From Acidobacteriota bacterium (GTDB taxonomy: Bacteria; Acidobacteriota; Terriglobia; Bryobacterales; Bryobacteraceae): a stretch of 50,699 bases of DNA. The stretch lies in NCBI GenBank assembly GCA_016178945.1, contig JACOSH010000212.1, positions 1 through 50,699 on the forward strand. The letters run 5' to 3'. Below, in pieces: positions 50,101 through 50,699 of the stretch. The notes under the pieces are model-generated. The model was not told the origin of the DNA. It saw nothing but the letters and a program-made list of their open reading frames with translations, and made no database searches. The position numbers were made by a program, and so were the translations under genes. Numbering within the stretch: position 1 is the stretch's first letter; every line of letters starts with the position of its first letter.

Positions 50101-50260
50101 ACAGCCTGACAAACCGCGCCTGGTATCGCTTCCAGGGCCGCATGAAATAGATCTCGTCGGCCAGCGCCCAGACCAACGACAGCACCAGCAGCGTCGACCA
50201 GATCACCAGGTGACGGCTGAGGGAGGAATGAACTACTGGATCCTTTTCGGGGTCGGTCAT
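47162..50260 (-). CDS. Membrane-anchored octaheme c-type cytochrome with coiled-coil segments
   Basis: 1032 aa; N-terminal TM; eight CxxCH (CESCH, CSPCH, CQQCH, CRGCH, CMACH, CAACH, CMGCH, CLKCH); repeated MP[TNS] motifs. Confidence 0.9.
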   Translation of the reverse strand: MTDPEKDPVVHSSLSRHLVIWSTLLVLSLVWALADEIYFMRPWKRYQARFVRLYSAFLKKEKPAGAEVEQKIKATSEYQRLDREMKAAESAVMAKVKAIDDEVNLTLVPRILALNEKFQESRAEIVALTYKIETASGEAAKNSIRADIEKIKQRAVTVNLPKADGTEEKVEYQYARMEAGLDAWKTQKAKRLQERVDLLKPATELRAKRDQYLSDRMAEASTDVLNGLENKVRSFDIRIRQIHVRDVDLVDRCESCHLGAREPVVLTRASMGGEGMFTSHPNRELLKIHDPEKFGCSPCHGGNGIATSSEEKGHGRHKYWLWPMHYRENFEAGCQQCHYREVVTEMADRLNEGREIFRNRGCRGCHRYEGYDREKDELDGVYQQIRQHESQKAEWERESGFSIAKADKTKDNSEAQRLYALAENLKVRSSGLDARIEQLDMRSKNLLREIKKVGPNLKEVRMKLRKEWLPVWIENPNHWRAGTKMPTFRLDKDEVRAIAAFVWQSGVTGKLAPQAKGDPEKGKESFETRGCMACHSMGEGGQKQGGTFAANLSRVGEKVNYDYLVRWVHNPRERTLPYDPIEKRDLSEEDYKKAGVPFVFDVEHSQSPIGGHELVVENMTPMPSLRLTTEEARNIASYLMTRTRDESYASADFLEDPKLKPRGLFLVKNYGCAACHEIAGLEEEQRIGTELTREGSKPIERLDFALLGHKAEKEGWYTHKGFFEHKLKDPAVYDEGKEKPNKLERLKMPNFNLGKEEIDAVATFLLGSVEPNIPARYHYAPSDQRQDIVEGWWIVRKYNCMGCHRVRVGQNTLFEVLPRYQDPDWKEQRPPSLVGEGARVDPVWLMRFLNNPSLSEKDQDRNGVRQYLKVRMPTFHFSDGELRKLVRFFEALSSQAQPYIAQKLDPLSEQERSMARALFSSEGAPCLKCHATGDPNRDKRATAPNFLFAKERLKPGWTKRWMLDPARMAPGTAMPSGLFAKQGDRWVFAGPTPASFEGYKKDHADLLVRYMFQFTPEELNRLRASAGAGAGR

Positions 50261-50277
50261 AGCATGCTCAGTTGTGC

Positions 50278-50313
50278 GTTATCCACCGCCGTTTGCCGCC
50301 GGCGGCGGATAAC
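50278..50313. repeat. Intercistronic hairpin between cytochrome b and octaheme cytochrome genes
   Basis: GTTATCCACCGCCG (50278-50291) / CGGCGGCGGATAAC (50300-50313), one mismatch in 14 bp, 8-nt loop. Confidence 0.85.
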
Positions 50314-50314
50314 T

Positions 50315-50699
50315 TCAGATATTGAACCACGGGCTCACCCAGATGTATTTGATTCGGAACAGCAGGCGCAGCAGGATCTTGATGGGCAGCGCCAGCATGA
50401 TCACCAGGAACACCTGCATGGTGACATACTGCAGCAGGCTCATCCGCTTGTAGATCCTGCGGCTGAACGGCGTCGCGTTGATCAGCTTGTGGACCCCCAA
50501 GGCTGCCGCCACGGCATAGATGCCGGTCACGATGACGCCGAAAATGTTCTTCACCAGACCGCTCTTGATGCCCAGGATGTCCGGCAAGTCGCGGTTGATC
50601 TCGAACACCTGGCGGTTGTGATCCCAGGTCATGCCGGGCCAGAACCACATCCAGCCCGGACCGCGGATCAGCGTTCCGATGACGATCATGGTCACCCAC
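50315..50699 (-). CDS. Cytochrome b-like membrane protein, C-terminal part (truncated by window edge)
   Basis: GTLIRGPGWMWFWPGMTWDHNRQVFEINRDLPDILG...three hydrophobic segments; directly upstream of the octaheme gene. Confidence 0.6.
   Translation of the reverse strand, partial: WVTMIVIGTLIRGPGWMWFWPGMTWDHNRQVFEINRDLPDILGIKSGLVKNIFGVIVTGIYAVAAALGVHKLINATPFSRRIYKRMSLLQYVTMQVFLVIMLALPIKILLRLLFRIKYIWVSPWFNI

Overview
GC-rich, gene-dense bacterial chromosomal window. The gene content (ACIII-caa3 respiratory cluster, Oar-like TonB receptor with a carboxypeptidase-regulatory domain, several Tat-signal enzymes) suggests Acidobacteriota (Bryobacterales/Solibacter-like); that taxonomy is inference only. 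Left part (1-23.4 kb): hslVU; a CaCA-like exchanger; an MBL hydrolase; a catalytic/non-catalytic M16 peptidase pair with a LolA-like partner; a large TonB-dependent receptor; a heptosyltransferase cluster containing a degenerate RfaE2-like ORF; a VapBC-type toxin-antitoxin pair; a TolB-propeller/CehA metallohydrolase fusion divergent from a Tat-exported class V aminotransferase / GH28-like / DegT run; a cysteine-dioxygenase-like cupin; and a glycosylasparaginase. Right part (23.5-50.7 kb) is mostly respiratory. A plus-strand Alternative Complex III operon (actABCDEF) runs into sco and an A2-type caa3 oxidase (subunits II, I, III, IV). After a short interlude (LPG-synthase-TM protein, O-methyltransferase, purB, WalJ-like MBL, GMC oxidoreductase plus gamma subunit), an opposing minus-strand cluster encodes a cytochrome b C-terminus (cut by the window edge), a 1032-aa octaheme cytochrome c with coiled-coil segments, a cupredoxin-like lipoprotein, CtaA, CtaB, an ABC exporter, a second Sco and a DUF420/CtaM-like protein. 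The most interesting candidate for an undescribed system is this cytochrome b / octaheme / cupredoxin module. Several intercistronic hairpins in the respiratory operons are also notable, especially the one between actA and actB. No tRNA, rRNA, CRISPR array or transposase was recognised by eye.
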